Numbered from the stretch's first letter, positions 40,699 through 52,573 are shown. The stretch: 64,000 bases of DNA from Brachybacterium endophyticum (GCF_003130585.1 NZ_QFKX01000005.1:62001-126000), one strand, 5' to 3'. Numbers and translations are program-made. The notes: generated from the sequence alone by a model not told the origin.

Positions 40699-41778
40699 AT
40701 GAAGGTGCTGGCAGCGATGAGCGGCGGCGTCGACTCCGCGGTCGCGGCCGCGCGCGCCCACGAGGCCGGTCACGAGGTCGTCGGCGTGCACATGGCGCTG
40801 TCGAAGAACCGTGCCGAGACCCGCAGCGGCTCCCGCGGCTGCTGCACCGTCGAGGACGCGGCCGACGCCCGCCGCGCCGCCGAGCGCATCGGCATCCCCT
40901 TCTACGTCTGGGACCTCTCCGACGACTTCCACGATCTCGTGGTCGAGGACTTCCTCTCGGAGTACGCCGCCGGCCGCACCCCCAACCCGTGCGTGCGCTG
41001 CAACGAGCACATCAAGTTCGCGACCCTGATGGAGCGCGCCCGCGCGCTGGGCTTCGACGCCGTGTGCACCGGCCACTACGCCGACGTGCGCGCCGACGGG
41101 CCCGACGGCGCGCCGTCCCTGCACCGGGCGCGTAACCTCCCCAAGGACCAGTCCTACGTGCTCGCGGTGATGGGCCCCGAGGCCGTCGCGCGCTCGGTCT
41201 TCCCGCTGGGAGCGTTCGAGGACAAGGAGGCCGTGCGCGCCGAGGCCCGTGAGCGCCGGCTCGGGGTCTCCACCAAGCCCGACAGCTACGACATCTGCTT
41301 CATCGCCGACGGCGACACCCGCGGCTTCCTCGAGCGCAACCTCGGCGAGGCACCCGGTGAGGTCGTCGACGCCGACGGCACGGTCCTCGGCGAGCACCGC
41401 GGCACCCACGGGTTCACCGTCGGCCAGCGCCGCGGGCTGGGCCTCGAGCGCCCCGCCGCCGACGGCGCACCCCGGTACGTCGTCGACGTGAAGCCCGAGA
41501 CCCGGCAGGTCGTGGTGGGGGCGGCCGAGCTGCTCTCGACGACCCTGCTCGAGGCGTCCGCGCCGATCCCCTTCGAGCCGCTCGCCGCCGGCCGCGAGGT
41601 GAGCGCCCAGATCCGAGCCCACGGCGAGGCCCTGCCCGGCATCATCGAGAGGGCCGACGACCGCCTCGTGGTGCGGCTGAGCTCCCCGGTGCGCGGGGTC
41701 GCCCCCGGCCAGACCCTGGTGCTGTACGACGGGGACCGGGTGATCGCCTCGGCGACCCTCGAGCGTCGCGCCGCATGA
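40699..41778 (+). CDS. mnmA: tRNA-specific 2-thiouridylase
   Basis: Adds sulfur to U34 of Lys, Glu and Gln tRNAs. It is 359 residues. The PP-loop SGGVDSA begins at residue 9; the nucleophile and relay cysteines are C98 (TPNPCVRC) and C200 (SYDICFIADGD). The C-terminal beta-barrel follows from about 280. The ATG has AGGAGGCGAGG upstream. The stop overlaps the next gene by 4 bases. Confidence 0.96.
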   Translation: MKVLAAMSGGVDSAVAAARAHEAGHEVVGVHMALSKNRAETRSGSRGCCTVEDAADARRAAERIGIPFYVWDLSDDFHDLVVEDFLSEYAAGRTPNPCVRCNEHIKFATLMERARALGFDAVCTGHYADVRADGPDGAPSLHRARNLPKDQSYVLAVMGPEAVARSVFPLGAFEDKEAVRAEARERRLGVSTKPDSYDICFIADGDTRGFLERNLGEAPGEVVDADGTVLGEHRGTHGFTVGQRRGLGLERPAADGAPRYVVDVKPETRQVVVGAAELLSTTLLEASAPIPFEPLAAGREVSAQIRAHGEALPGIIERADDRLVVRLSSPVRGVAPGQTLVLYDGDRVIASATLERRAA

Positions 41779-42929
41779 GCGCCCTGGTCACCCTCGCCGG
41801 CGACGGCACCTGGCGGATCCCGACGGACGAGCGCGCCCGGGATCTCGACGAGAACACGCTGCGCCTCGAGGCGCTCACCCGTCTGCGCGGCCTGCTGGGC
41901 GACGACCTCGAGGACCAGATCGCGACCCGGCTGTTCCTCCCGACGGTGCTCGGGACCGGCGGCGGTGGCGGGGTCCCCGAGGCCGCCCGGCACATGCTCC
42001 CGCAGTCCCTGGCCCTGCTCGCCGGCACCACCGGCGACCTCACCAGCTACGGGTGGCGGATCGGTCCCGGGGCGGGCCGTGCCTGGCGTGTGGCTGGTGA
42101 GCTCCACGCACGGGTGCTCGAAGCGGCCCGGATCGCTCTCCTCGGGTACGAGGGACCGCTGCAGGTCAGCGCCCTCGGTCCGCTCACCCTCGCAGCCTCC
42201 ACGTTCCTGGCGTCCGGGGAGCGCACCCTCAGCGACCGCGGCGCGCTCCGCGATCTCCCGCACCTGCTCGCCGAGGGCCTGGCCGGCGAGGTGGCAGCGG
42301 TCCGCTCCCACGTGCCCGGAGCCGACGTGCACCTGCACCTCGACGACTCCGCCGCGATGCCGGTGCTGGCCGGGCGCATCCCCACCCCGTCGGGCTACCG
42401 CCGCTACCCGGCGCTGCCCGCACCCGAGATCGGCGGGCTCTGGCAGGTGCTGCTGGAGGCCCTCGGCGAGAGCGCCGACCTCGATCCCGGACGGATCACC
42501 CTGGCACCGGGCACCGAGCCCTCGCTCCTGGGGGCTGCCCGCACCGCCGGCGCCCGCCACCTGGCGTTCTCGCCCGCTGCGCTCCCGGTCATCGGCGGGC
42601 AGGGCACCCGCGGCGCCGGACACGGCACCGGACGTCGCACCTGGGAGGACCTGGCCGAGGCGAGGGAGGCCGGCCTCGAGCTCGACCTGGTCCTCGACCC
42701 CCGTCGCGCCGAGCCCGTCCTCGAGGCCGTGGCACACAGCTGGCGGGAGCTCGGCTACGGTCCGCGGGAGCTGGCGGGCTTCACCCTCATGGCGCACCGT
42801 CCGGCCTCCGCCCGCTCGGCGACGGCCGACCCGGCTGCGGAGGGTGCGCACGACGACCTGCTCGGCGAGGACGATCTGCGGGCGCTGATGAGGGTCGCCC
42901 CGTCATGGGCGGAGCGCATCGAGCGCTAG
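41775..42929 (+). CDS. MetE-C-like protein lacking zinc ligands
   Basis: A 384-residue protein with the barrel-like pattern of the C-terminal domain of cobalamin-independent methionine synthase (for example HLHLDDSAAMPVLAG near 190 and GPLTLAAS near 137). Such proteins commonly follow mnmA in actinobacteria. I see no cysteine anywhere in the protein, so the Cys/His zinc site of true MetE is absent and methionine synthase activity is unlikely. Role unknown; the overlap with mnmA suggests a link with tRNA or sulfur metabolism. Assignment to the MetE fold is moderately sure. Confidence 0.7.
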   Translation: MSALVTLAGDGTWRIPTDERARDLDENTLRLEALTRLRGLLGDDLEDQIATRLFLPTVLGTGGGGGVPEAARHMLPQSLALLAGTTGDLTSYGWRIGPGAGRAWRVAGELHARVLEAARIALLGYEGPLQVSALGPLTLAASTFLASGERTLSDRGALRDLPHLLAEGLAGEVAAVRSHVPGADVHLHLDDSAAMPVLAGRIPTPSGYRRYPALPAPEIGGLWQVLLEALGESADLDPGRITLAPGTEPSLLGAARTAGARHLAFSPAALPVIGGQGTRGAGHGTGRRTWEDLAEAREAGLELDLVLDPRRAEPVLEAVAHSWRELGYGPRELAGFTLMAHRPASARSATADPAAEGAHDDLLGEDDLRALMRVAPSWAERIER

Positions 42930-43004
42930 GGGCCGCAGAGACGCGCGAGGATGCGGAGACGTACGGGGCCGCGCGGGCGTCGGAACGCAGTGACGTGCAG
43001 GTCC

Positions 43005-43670
43005 TCAGAGGTGCAGGCGCTTGCCGAACTCGTGGCGCATCTCCCCGCCCCGCTCGACGAAGAGCATGGCGAGGGTCAGCAGTGCCACGGCCACGCAGAT
43101 CGCCGAGGGGATGGGCGTGGTGACCCATCCCAGCAGCAGGAAGACGATCGGAACGATCCCCAGTCCCGCGGTCAGGGATCCGTAGACGACATGCTCTCCT
43201 GCCTCATGGCGGACCGTCTGCTCGAGGATCGCGAGCGCCACGATCGCGCAGGCGCACACGATCGGCACCGCGAAGCTCAGCGACCAGCTGTTCCATCCGG
43301 TGAGATAGTCCCAGTAGGTGCACACGAGGGAGATGACCACCACCAGCTGCAGGGTCCCGCGTGCCAGGTGACGGCGCCCTCGCACCGCCATCAGCGTCAC
43401 CAGCCACATGGTGCACACGCCCAGCCACACCGAGCGCTCCGCACCGAACTGGCTGGGCCGGTGCCCGAGCCACAGCTGCACCACGAAGGACAGGGCGATC
43501 AGGGCGAGCGAGACCAGCACGAGGATCCGCAGCAACCGGCGGCGGGAGAACCGCAGAGGAACGCTGGGCAGCGGGTCCGGGGAGGGATGGCCGAAGAGCT
43601 GTGCTCCGCACAGCGGGCACCGGTCCCACTCGCCCTCGATGCCGGCAGCGCAGGCCGCGCAGCGCCTCAT
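43005..43670 (-). CDS. zinc-ribbon membrane protein, DUF6320-like
   Basis: A 221-residue protein. The N-terminus carries a zinc ribbon (CAAC at residues 4-7, then CPLC near 18-21), followed by a basic loop and six hydrophobic helices. This layout and its place directly after an alcohol acetyltransferase-like gene match DUF6320 proteins. Start ATG overlaps the upstream stop by 4 bases (ATGA). Function is unknown; it may anchor or assist the acyltransferase at the membrane. Confidence 0.8.
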   Translation of the reverse strand: MRRCAACAAGIEGEWDRCPLCGAQLFGHPSPDPLPSVPLRFSRRRLLRILVLVSLALIALSFVVQLWLGHRPSQFGAERSVWLGVCTMWLVTLMAVRGRRHLARGTLQLVVVISLVCTYWDYLTGWNSWSLSFAVPIVCACAIVALAILEQTVRHEAGEHVVYGSLTAGLGIVPIVFLLLGWVTTPIPSAICVAVALLTLAMLFVERGGEMRHEFGKRLHL

Positions 43671-45151
43671 CCCGCGACCTCCTGCAGCTCGTGCTCGGTG
43701 ACACGCGCGGCCGCGACCCGCACCGGGACCCCGCGGTCGGTCAGCGAGCGCACGAACTCCCGCACGTGGTCCGTCTGGGTGAACGGGGAGGTGAAGGTGA
43801 CCGTGAAGTCCTCGCCGTGGGAGATCGCGCAGAACTGCGGGCGCACCGCCGAGACCTGGAAGAGCACCCGGCCCACCTGTGAGGCCGCCGGCTCGGGGAG
43901 CACGACCCGTCCGAGATTGGAGACCGCGACCGAGAGACGCCTGTTCTCGCGAGCATTCACCCATCCCAGGACCAGGTCCTTGAGCGGGCGCGGCACGATC
44001 CGCAGCAGCGGGGAGCGCTCGACCCGGATGAAGCGCGCGACCTTCGGGGCGAGCGCCCGGGCGTTCGCCTGGGGCCGGAACTCCGCCTCGAGCGAGCGGG
44101 AGATCGCGCCGGGCTCATCGGCCGGGGACCCCGGCCGGGCGTCGAAGGTGTGCGCGATGCGGATCGTGGCGAAGAAGTTCCGGGCACTGGTGGAGGGGAA
44201 GAACTGGCGCAGGTTCACCGGCACCGAGGCGCTCAGGGTGCGCCGTGCGCCGAGTCCGCCCGAGGAGGCGCGCACGGCATCGAGGAACAGCGCCGTCAAG
44301 AACATCGTCGGACTCGCTCCGGACGCCTTGGACTCCGACAGCAGCGCGGACGTGGGCATGGTCAGCTCGATGGCGCGGGTACGGAGATCGGGCGTCCGCG
44401 TGCCGCGCACCCGGTGGATCCTGCGAGGATGCCCGGTCCCGGCATCGGAGCCGGTCCCGGTGCCGGATCCGTCGGCCCGTGCATCAGCGGAAGGGCTGGG
44501 GGAGAGCCCCTGCAGGCCCAGTGGTGCCGGCGCAGCGGCGGAGGCGAAGGCGTCCGCGAAGCGCGATGACCGACCACTGCGCCGACGGCGACGACGGAAG
44601 TAGTGCGCGAAGCTGTCCGGCTCGAGCTCGTACGGGGAGAACGAGGCGATCTCGGGGGCCGGTGGAACGGTCCCCGAGGGGCCGGGGGCCGGGTCGGTGG
44701 CGGAGTCCCCGGGCACGCTGCTCGCGGCGGCGGACAGCGTGCGCTGCGCGTACTCGGTGAGCAGGTCCGTGAGGAACCAGAGCCCGCCGGTGCCGTCCGA
44801 GAGCGCGTGGAAGACCTCGAGGATGATCCGCCGGCGATGGTGCATGACGCGGAAGAGGAGGCCGAGCCGGCCCGCCTGGTAGAGCGGGGCGCAGGTGGGG
44901 CCGCGTTCGGGCTCGACTCGTGGCCGCAGGTCGCTGTCCTGGAGGTAGTACCAGAACACGCCGCGTCGCAGCACCGCGTGGTAGAGCGGGAAGCGCTCGA
45001 AGGTCGCATCGAGGGCTTCCTGCAGGATCCCCGGATCCACCGGTTCGTCCATCTCGGCGCTCAGGCGGAACACCTTCGTGTCCACGTCACTGCGGGCGGC
45101 CAGGAAGATGTTCGAGGCGTTGTCCAGGCGAACCCAGGAGCGACGGTTCAC
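43667..45151 (-). CDS. alcohol acetyltransferase-like / condensation-fold acyltransferase
   Basis: A 494-residue protein of the chloramphenicol acetyltransferase/condensation superfamily. The active-site motif HALSDG is present (H115, D119). The N-terminal WVRLDNASNIFLAA is typical of the alcohol acetyltransferase-like group found with DUF6320. A Ser/Pro/Gly-rich linker near 150-260 splits the two halves. The GTG at 45151 is chosen because family similarity starts just after it, although the open frame runs to 45316. Substrate unknown: it may acylate an alcohol, lipid or glycolipid. Confidence 0.8.
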   Translation of the reverse strand: MNRRSWVRLDNASNIFLAARSDVDTKVFRLSAEMDEPVDPGILQEALDATFERFPLYHAVLRRGVFWYYLQDSDLRPRVEPERGPTCAPLYQAGRLGLLFRVMHHRRRIILEVFHALSDGTGGLWFLTDLLTEYAQRTLSAAASSVPGDSATDPAPGPSGTVPPAPEIASFSPYELEPDSFAHYFRRRRRRSGRSSRFADAFASAAAPAPLGLQGLSPSPSADARADGSGTGTGSDAGTGHPRRIHRVRGTRTPDLRTRAIELTMPTSALLSESKASGASPTMFLTALFLDAVRASSGGLGARRTLSASVPVNLRQFFPSTSARNFFATIRIAHTFDARPGSPADEPGAISRSLEAEFRPQANARALAPKVARFIRVERSPLLRIVPRPLKDLVLGWVNARENRRLSVAVSNLGRVVLPEPAASQVGRVLFQVSAVRPQFCAISHGEDFTVTFTSPFTQTDHVREFVRSLTDRGVPVRVAAARVTEHELQEVAG

Positions 45152-45296
45152 TGCCGCCTGCCGGAGGGGCCGGGGGAGCCGGCGGGGACGTCGCCAGGCA
45201 GTGCCGGCTTCAGCGTGCGCGCATCCCGCAGCGTCTGCGACGGGAGTGCGGGGTATCGGTGCATACCGACAGCCTACGGACCGCCGGAACGTCGCG

Positions 45297-46457
45297 TCAG
45301 GCGGCCACGAGAGCACCGGCCAGGCCGACGGCCGCGACGATCGCCGTCACCAGCGCCGCGAGGACCGCGGGTCGTCCGCCGACCTGTCGCAGGAGGCGCA
45401 CGCGCACACCGGTGCCCAGGGCGAACATGGCCGCGGCGAGGAAGAGGGACTGGACCGGCTTCGAGACGTCGACGAGCGCATCGGGCACCACGCCCGTGGA
45501 GCGGATGCACACCATGACGACGAACGCGAGGACGAAGTAGGGCACGAGCGGCTGACGACGCACGGAACGGGGCTGATCCGAGGTGCTTCCGCCCGCGTCG
45601 CCGATGGCGGTCGTGGCGTCCACCCGCGCGGCACGGCGCTCGAGGCCCGTCAGGACGGCGATCACCGGTGCGAGCATCAGCACACGACCCAGCTTCACCA
45701 GCACCGCGATGCCCAGCGCGCCGCCTCCGACGAGCTCTCCCGCCGCCACCACCTGGGCGACTTCGTGGATCGAGGCGCCGGCCCAGGTCCCGGTGGTTGA
45801 TGCGTCCAGGCCCATCAGGCGGGCCGCCAGCGGGAGCAGCGGGATCATCAGCGACCCGAACACGACGACCAGCGCGACGGCCATGGCGATCCGGGTCTCG
45901 AGGCGCTCGTCGGCCTCCTGCTGGGACTCACCGTCGCGGCGTCGGGCCGTGATCGCCCCACCCGCGGCGGCGACGGCCGCAGCCCCGCAGATGGAGAACC
46001 CGCAGGAGATCAGGAGCGCTTGCTGAGCCGGGATCTTCAGCGCGCGGCCGATCAGGACGCCGCTGAGCATGCCGATGGTGACCACGGCGATGATCAGGAC
46101 GATGGTCAGGGGGCCGAGCGCGACCACGTCGCCGATCGCGAGCTGCAGGCCGAGCAGCACGATGCCGATGCGCAGGACGGGCTTGGCGGCCACGTCGAGC
46201 CCGGGCCTGGCGACGTCGGGCAACAGGCCCAGGTTCGCACCGAGCGCGCCCAGGACGATCGCGGTGAGCGCCGGCGAGGCGATCGGGACCAGCTGGGCGA
46301 GACCGAAGGCGAGAGCGGCGACCGCGAAGGCGAGGAGGAGCCCGGGGAGCGCGCGGCCGGCGCGGAAGCGGCCTCGCGGCGCAGACGAGGGAGCGGAGGA
46401 GGGTGTCGCTGCCGGCGCTGAGGTGCGAAGACCGGGCGGAGGGGTGGCCTGGGGCAT
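45297..46457 (-). CDS. YeiH-family putative sulfate exporter
   Basis: A 386-residue inner-membrane protein with about ten hydrophobic helices and an internal hydrophilic loop (about 282-305). The pattern, including LISCGFSICGAAAVAA and GTWAGASIHEVAQVVAA, is that of the Cons_hypoth698/YeiH family. Members have been linked to sulfite/sulfate or sulfonate-derived anion efflux; the exact substrate is not shown here. Divergent from a LysR regulator 70 bases away, the classic YeiH-YeiE type arrangement. Confidence 0.9.
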   Translation of the reverse strand: MPQATPPPGLRTSAPAATPSSAPSSAPRGRFRAGRALPGLLLAFAVAALAFGLAQLVPIASPALTAIVLGALGANLGLLPDVARPGLDVAAKPVLRIGIVLLGLQLAIGDVVALGPLTIVLIIAVVTIGMLSGVLIGRALKIPAQQALLISCGFSICGAAAVAAAGGAITARRRDGESQQEADERLETRIAMAVALVVVFGSLMIPLLPLAARLMGLDASTTGTWAGASIHEVAQVVAAGELVGGGALGIAVLVKLGRVLMLAPVIAVLTGLERRAARVDATTAIGDAGGSTSDQPRSVRRQPLVPYFVLAFVVMVCIRSTGVVPDALVDVSKPVQSLFLAAAMFALGTGVRVRLLRQVGGRPAVLAALVTAIVAAVGLAGALVAA

Positions 46458-46512
46458 GACTCCACCCTGTCGCCGGCTGCTGTCGGGCAGTAGTGGGCGA
46501 TCTGCTGCACCT

Positions 46513-46530
46513 CATATCATCGGCGATATG
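46513..46530. promoter_or_regulatory. probable LysR regulator binding site
   Basis: Inverted repeat CATATC-N6-GATATG contains the T-N11-A LysR-type pattern and lies in the 70-base divergent interval. Its right arm covers the ATG of the regulator gene, which would allow autorepression and control of the exporter. Confidence 0.5.
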
Positions 46531-47448
46531 CCTCTGCATGACGCGTCCCGTCCCGACATGGCCTCGCTCGAGCTGCTGGTGGCGGTTGTCGACCTCGGCA
46601 GCGTCTCGGCTGCGGCGAGCGCCCTCGGCCTCGCCCAGCCCAACGCGTCCCGGCAGCTCTCGCGCCTGGAGCGCCGTCTCGGTGCGCGCCTGGTCGAGCG
46701 TGGAGCGCGCGGATCGGAGCCGACGGCCGCGGGCAGGGCCGCCGTCGAGCACGCGCGACGCGTGCTGGATGCGGCCGATGGTCTGGTCGAACAGGTCAGG
46801 GCCGCGAGCGGCTCCGGGCCTCTGAGGATCCTCGCCTCGCAGACCATCGCCGAGCAGCTGATGCCCACGTTCCTGGCCGCGCTGGCGGCGGACTACCCCG
46901 AGGGCGCCGTCACCTTCGAGGTGGTCAATACGGCCGGGGTGCTCGCGGCGCTGCGCCGCGGCAGGGGCGAGCTCGGCTTCATCGAGGGGCCGGACATGCC
47001 GCAGGAGCTGCAGACCCTGGAGGTGGCGCAGGACGAACTCGTGGCGGTGGTGGCTCCCGAACATCCCTGGGCGACGGACTCGGGAGTACGGGAGGCGGGA
47101 CTGGATGCGGACACCCTCGCGGCGACGCCTCTGGTGGTGCGGGAGGAGGGATCGGGGACCCGCGACGTGCTCGCACGTGCTCTGGCACCGCGCCGGCTGG
47201 CCGAGCCCGCGCTCGAGCTGCATTCGAACGCCGCGGTGCGCACAGCGGTCGCAGGACGCGCGGGGTGCGCCGTGCTCAGCAGGCTCGCCGTCGCGAGGGA
47301 ACTGCGGGAAGGACGGCTGGTGGAGGTGCCGGTGCGAGGCGTGGACATGACCCGCTCACTGCGCGCGGTGTGGAGGGGCGTCCTGCCCGGCCGGGTCGAG
47401 GGCGCGCTGCAGGCAGTGATCGCGGAGTTCGGTGATCGCGGCAGGTAG
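46528..47448 (+). CDS. LysR family transcriptional regulator
   Basis: A 306-residue regulator with the N-terminal winged helix (SLELLVAVVDLGSVSAAASALGLAQPNASRQLSRLERRLG, split here by family-typical residues) and an effector-binding domain from about 95. Divergently transcribed from the YeiH-family exporter, whose expression it probably controls in response to a sulfur anion. ATG at 46528 overlaps the inverted repeat and lacks a ribosome-binding site, which suggests a leaderless or nearly leaderless message. Confidence 0.9.
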   Translation: MPLHDASRPDMASLELLVAVVDLGSVSAAASALGLAQPNASRQLSRLERRLGARLVERGARGSEPTAAGRAAVEHARRVLDAADGLVEQVRAASGSGPLRILASQTIAEQLMPTFLAALAADYPEGAVTFEVVNTAGVLAALRRGRGELGFIEGPDMPQELQTLEVAQDELVAVVAPEHPWATDSGVREAGLDADTLAATPLVVREEGSGTRDVLARALAPRRLAEPALELHSNAAVRTAVAGRAGCAVLSRLAVARELREGRLVEVPVRGVDMTRSLRAVWRGVLPGRVEGALQAVIAEFGDRGR

Positions 47449-47645
47449 TCCACGGCGCCGCCATCTCCGGCTCGGGCACGGCGCGATCCTGGTGATCCGT
47501 CGCCGAGTATTCGCCCGAGCACGACTCGTACCCGGTGCACATGCTTCATTCGAAGCAGTACGGCCGGGTGCGGTCGATCGGTGATCAGTCGGTGCAGGCG
47601 GGAATGCTCGGCGCAGAGGTGAGTGTCCCGTGGGGAGTGGCTCGG

Positions 47646-49220
47646 TCAGAACGGCGGCGGTGGCGCCGGGGCCGATGGCGGGGACGTTCCCGGCGGGCGT
47701 TCGGGCGGAAGCCCGTCCCGTGCCCGCCGGTGCTTGGTGCGTGCCTCACGGAGCTCGTCCCAGGCGTGCTCGAGGTCGGCGACGACGTCGGGCGTGGCCA
47801 TGTCGGTGTCGTCCTCGAGGAACACCCGCAGCCCCTCGCCGACGTCCCACAGGGTGCCGCGCCGGTCGGTGGGGGAGTCGTGCGGCTCCACTCGGACGGG
47901 ATCGATCACGCCGGCGGTCTTCATCGCGTGGTGCTGCCAGCACAGCAGGTGCAGGTTCCCGACGGACGTCGATCCGCCGGAGGCCGGATGATCGTGATCG
48001 AACTCGACGACGTGGTCTGCCTCAGTTGCCAGGGTCGCCGAGCGGTCGCAGCCGGGGAATCCGCAGGTGCCCCTGCGGTCGCGCAGATGTTCGAGCATCG
48101 CCTGCGTGGGTCGGTAGCGATCGGTGGGCAGCGGCAGGAACTCCCCGCCCGCGGGATCTGTGAGGATCCGTTCCCAGTCCGCCTGGCCGGCCGCGAGATC
48201 GCGAGCCATGTCGGCAGGGATCGGGATCGCACCGTCCAGCAGGCCCGGGGCGTCGTCGTGCCCCATCAGGGTCATGACCGGGATGGTGACACCCAGCCGG
48301 AAGCGTTCGGCAGGGACGTGGACCCGCGGGGTGTCCGGTGCGGTGAGGGTGGTCAGCAGGTAGCGGATCCTCGCGAGAGGGAGGGGCATCCCGGTCTCGA
48401 GCACCTCGCCCTCGGGATCCCAGGGGATCGGGGAGCCGTCCTCGAGGGCGTGTCGCTGGGCGTTCTGAACGGCCCTGGCAGCGGTATCGAGGCGGCGCGC
48501 GTAGGCGACGACCTCGTGCGAGGGGCCCTGGATGCGGATCGCAGCGAGTCCGGGCACCGGCCCCTGCTCGAGGTCGACGCGGCGACGGTTCTCGGGTGCG
48601 AGGTGCGGTGGGAGTTCACGTCGGGAGAGGATCCGGGCGATCACGGAGCCCAGGGACCGCGTGAACTGCTCGGGGGCGATTCCCACGTCCCAGAACCTCA
48701 CCGTCACGTCGACCACGGCCATCTCGTCGTCGGTGAGGCCACTCGTGCGGGTGAGCAGCTCGGTGAACCACGCGGCGGGGAAACGTCCCTCGCCCAGGAG
48801 GCCATGGGTGTGGGGGAGCAGGTCGACGGCGCGATGAGCATCGCGGATGCGGCGCTGGGCCTGGTCGATCGTGCAGCGCAGTGCGGTCGCCACCGCGATG
48901 TCCTCGCAGCGGATGGCGTCGCGATCGGCTTCGGGGAGGTGACGTCCCTTCCAGGACAGCGCGAGCATCCGCTGGCCGTGCGCCAGCTCGCGGGCCTCAT
49001 GGACGCCCTGGTCCCAGATGGTCTCCACCCGCTCGTCGACCGCGACGGTGGGCGACACCTGGACGTGGCGGGACGCGTTCTGACGGGTGACCGGGGTGCG
49101 TGTGGTGGCGCTCAGGAGGGGGACGCACGGGAGCGAGGCGCAGTCCTCGGTGGGAACGGGCCCGAAGACGTCGTCGTCCGTGAGGATCAGCTGCTCCGTT
49201 CCGGGATCGGTCATCGTCAT
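47646..49220 (-). CDS. DUF222/HNH endonuclease (13E12-type)
   Basis: A 524-residue protein with a large N-terminal DUF222 region and a C-terminal HNH nuclease: CGFPGCDRSATLATEADHVVEFDH followed by NLHLLCWQHH, which supplies the zinc cysteines and the H-N-H residues. Members occur in many copies in actinobacterial genomes and may be mobile. Start ATG (MTMTDPG) has GAGGGG 9 bases upstream. The C-terminus is Pro-rich. No 13E12 repeat or target site is seen nearby. 47449-47645, between this gene and the LysR gene, shows nothing recognisable. Confidence 0.88.
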   Translation of the reverse strand: MTMTDPGTEQLILTDDDVFGPVPTEDCASLPCVPLLSATTRTPVTRQNASRHVQVSPTVAVDERVETIWDQGVHEARELAHGQRMLALSWKGRHLPEADRDAIRCEDIAVATALRCTIDQAQRRIRDAHRAVDLLPHTHGLLGEGRFPAAWFTELLTRTSGLTDDEMAVVDVTVRFWDVGIAPEQFTRSLGSVIARILSRRELPPHLAPENRRRVDLEQGPVPGLAAIRIQGPSHEVVAYARRLDTAARAVQNAQRHALEDGSPIPWDPEGEVLETGMPLPLARIRYLLTTLTAPDTPRVHVPAERFRLGVTIPVMTLMGHDDAPGLLDGAIPIPADMARDLAAGQADWERILTDPAGGEFLPLPTDRYRPTQAMLEHLRDRRGTCGFPGCDRSATLATEADHVVEFDHDHPASGGSTSVGNLHLLCWQHHAMKTAGVIDPVRVEPHDSPTDRRGTLWDVGEGLRVFLEDDTDMATPDVVADLEHAWDELREARTKHRRARDGLPPERPPGTSPPSAPAPPPPF

Positions 49221-49334
49221 CGTGCTCACCCCCTCGTGGCCTCTAGGGCGCATTGTTCGGCGCCCTTCGAACTGTTCGTCCGATACCTCGAGCCTAGGAC
49301 GGGGTGAGAGGAAACCCCAGGGCACGTCGCGAAT

Positions 49335-49383
49335 TGTGGAGAAGTCGGGGTGCAGGACGGAAGGTGGCTCCGATTGTGGAGAA
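49335..49383 (-). promoter_or_regulatory. two DnaA-box-like sites upstream of the HNH gene
   Basis: On the minus strand TTCTCCACA (positions 49343-49335 and 49383-49375) occurs twice, in the same direction, exactly 40 bases apart. It is one base from the TTATCCACA or TTGTCCACA consensus. Shared flanking extends the direct repeat to 11 bases. Confidence 0.4.
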
Positions 49384-49436
49384 CCGGACTCGAACGGTCA
49401 CCCGGCGCGGGTGCACCGACGAGTATTTCCGGACCA

Positions 49437-50039
49437 TCACACGCCGTCGTCCTGGCGCCCAGTATCGCCGTCGAGCCCCCGGGCCATCACCACCCGTCGG
49501 CCGTGACGATCGAGACCCACGGCCTGCTCCGCCTCGACCAGCCGGCGGTGGAACGGCGTGTCGATCGGCGGGACCTCCCGGAACCCGCAGCGCTCGTAGA
49601 AGGGCGCGTTCCAGGGCACGTCGGCATAGGTGCGCAGTGTGATCCGGCGGTGCCCCCGTCGACGTGCCCAGGCGCAGCAGGCCTCGACGAGCCGGGAGCC
49701 GATCCCGCGTCGTGCGTGGGAGGGAAGCACCGCGAGCTGCTCCAGGTGCGCCTCGCCCTCAGCGCCGCGACCTTCCCCGTCTTCAGCGCCGGCCTCGAGC
49801 ACGTGAGCGAAACCGACCACCCGCTCTCCCGACCTGCCGCCATCAACCGTGCCGGTCTCGACGGCCACGATCACCACACCCGGCTGCGTAGCACGGTCCT
49901 CGCCGGCCTCCCTCGGCTCCGGTCCGAAGGGATCGGGACCGAACAGCTCGACGAACAGGGCATCGCCCGCGGCCTCGATCTCCTCGAGCGGAGGGAGGTC
50001 CGATGGCGTCGCCTCGCGAAGAGTGATGGTGGGATCCAC
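49437..50039 (-). CDS. GNAT family N-acetyltransferase
   Basis: A 200-residue acyl-CoA-dependent acetyltransferase. The acetyl-CoA loop is LPSHARRGIGSRLV (RRGIGS) near residue 110, and the C-terminal NAPFYERCGFRE motif is typical of GNATs. A Glu/Gly/Ala-rich insertion lies near 85-100. Start GTG at 50039 gives TITLREATPSDLP. Target not predictable. Probably monocistronic, divergent from ligA by 71 bases. Confidence 0.88.
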   Translation of the reverse strand: MDPTITLREATPSDLPPLEEIEAAGDALFVELFGPDPFGPEPREAGEDRATQPGVVIVAVETGTVDGGRSGERVVGFAHVLEAGAEDGEGRGAEGEAHLEQLAVLPSHARRGIGSRLVEACCAWARRRGHRRITLRTYADVPWNAPFYERCGFREVPPIDTPFHRRLVEAEQAVGLDRHGRRVVMARGLDGDTGRQDDGV

Positions 50040-50053
50040 GCGGCACACCCTAG

Positions 50054-52573
<2,520 letters not shown>

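Noticed and set aside
38896-41622. Long minus-strand open frame opposite the desulfurase and mnmA
   Set aside because: Gly/Arg/His-rich translation without motifs. The plus-strand genes have intact active sites and ribosome-binding sites.
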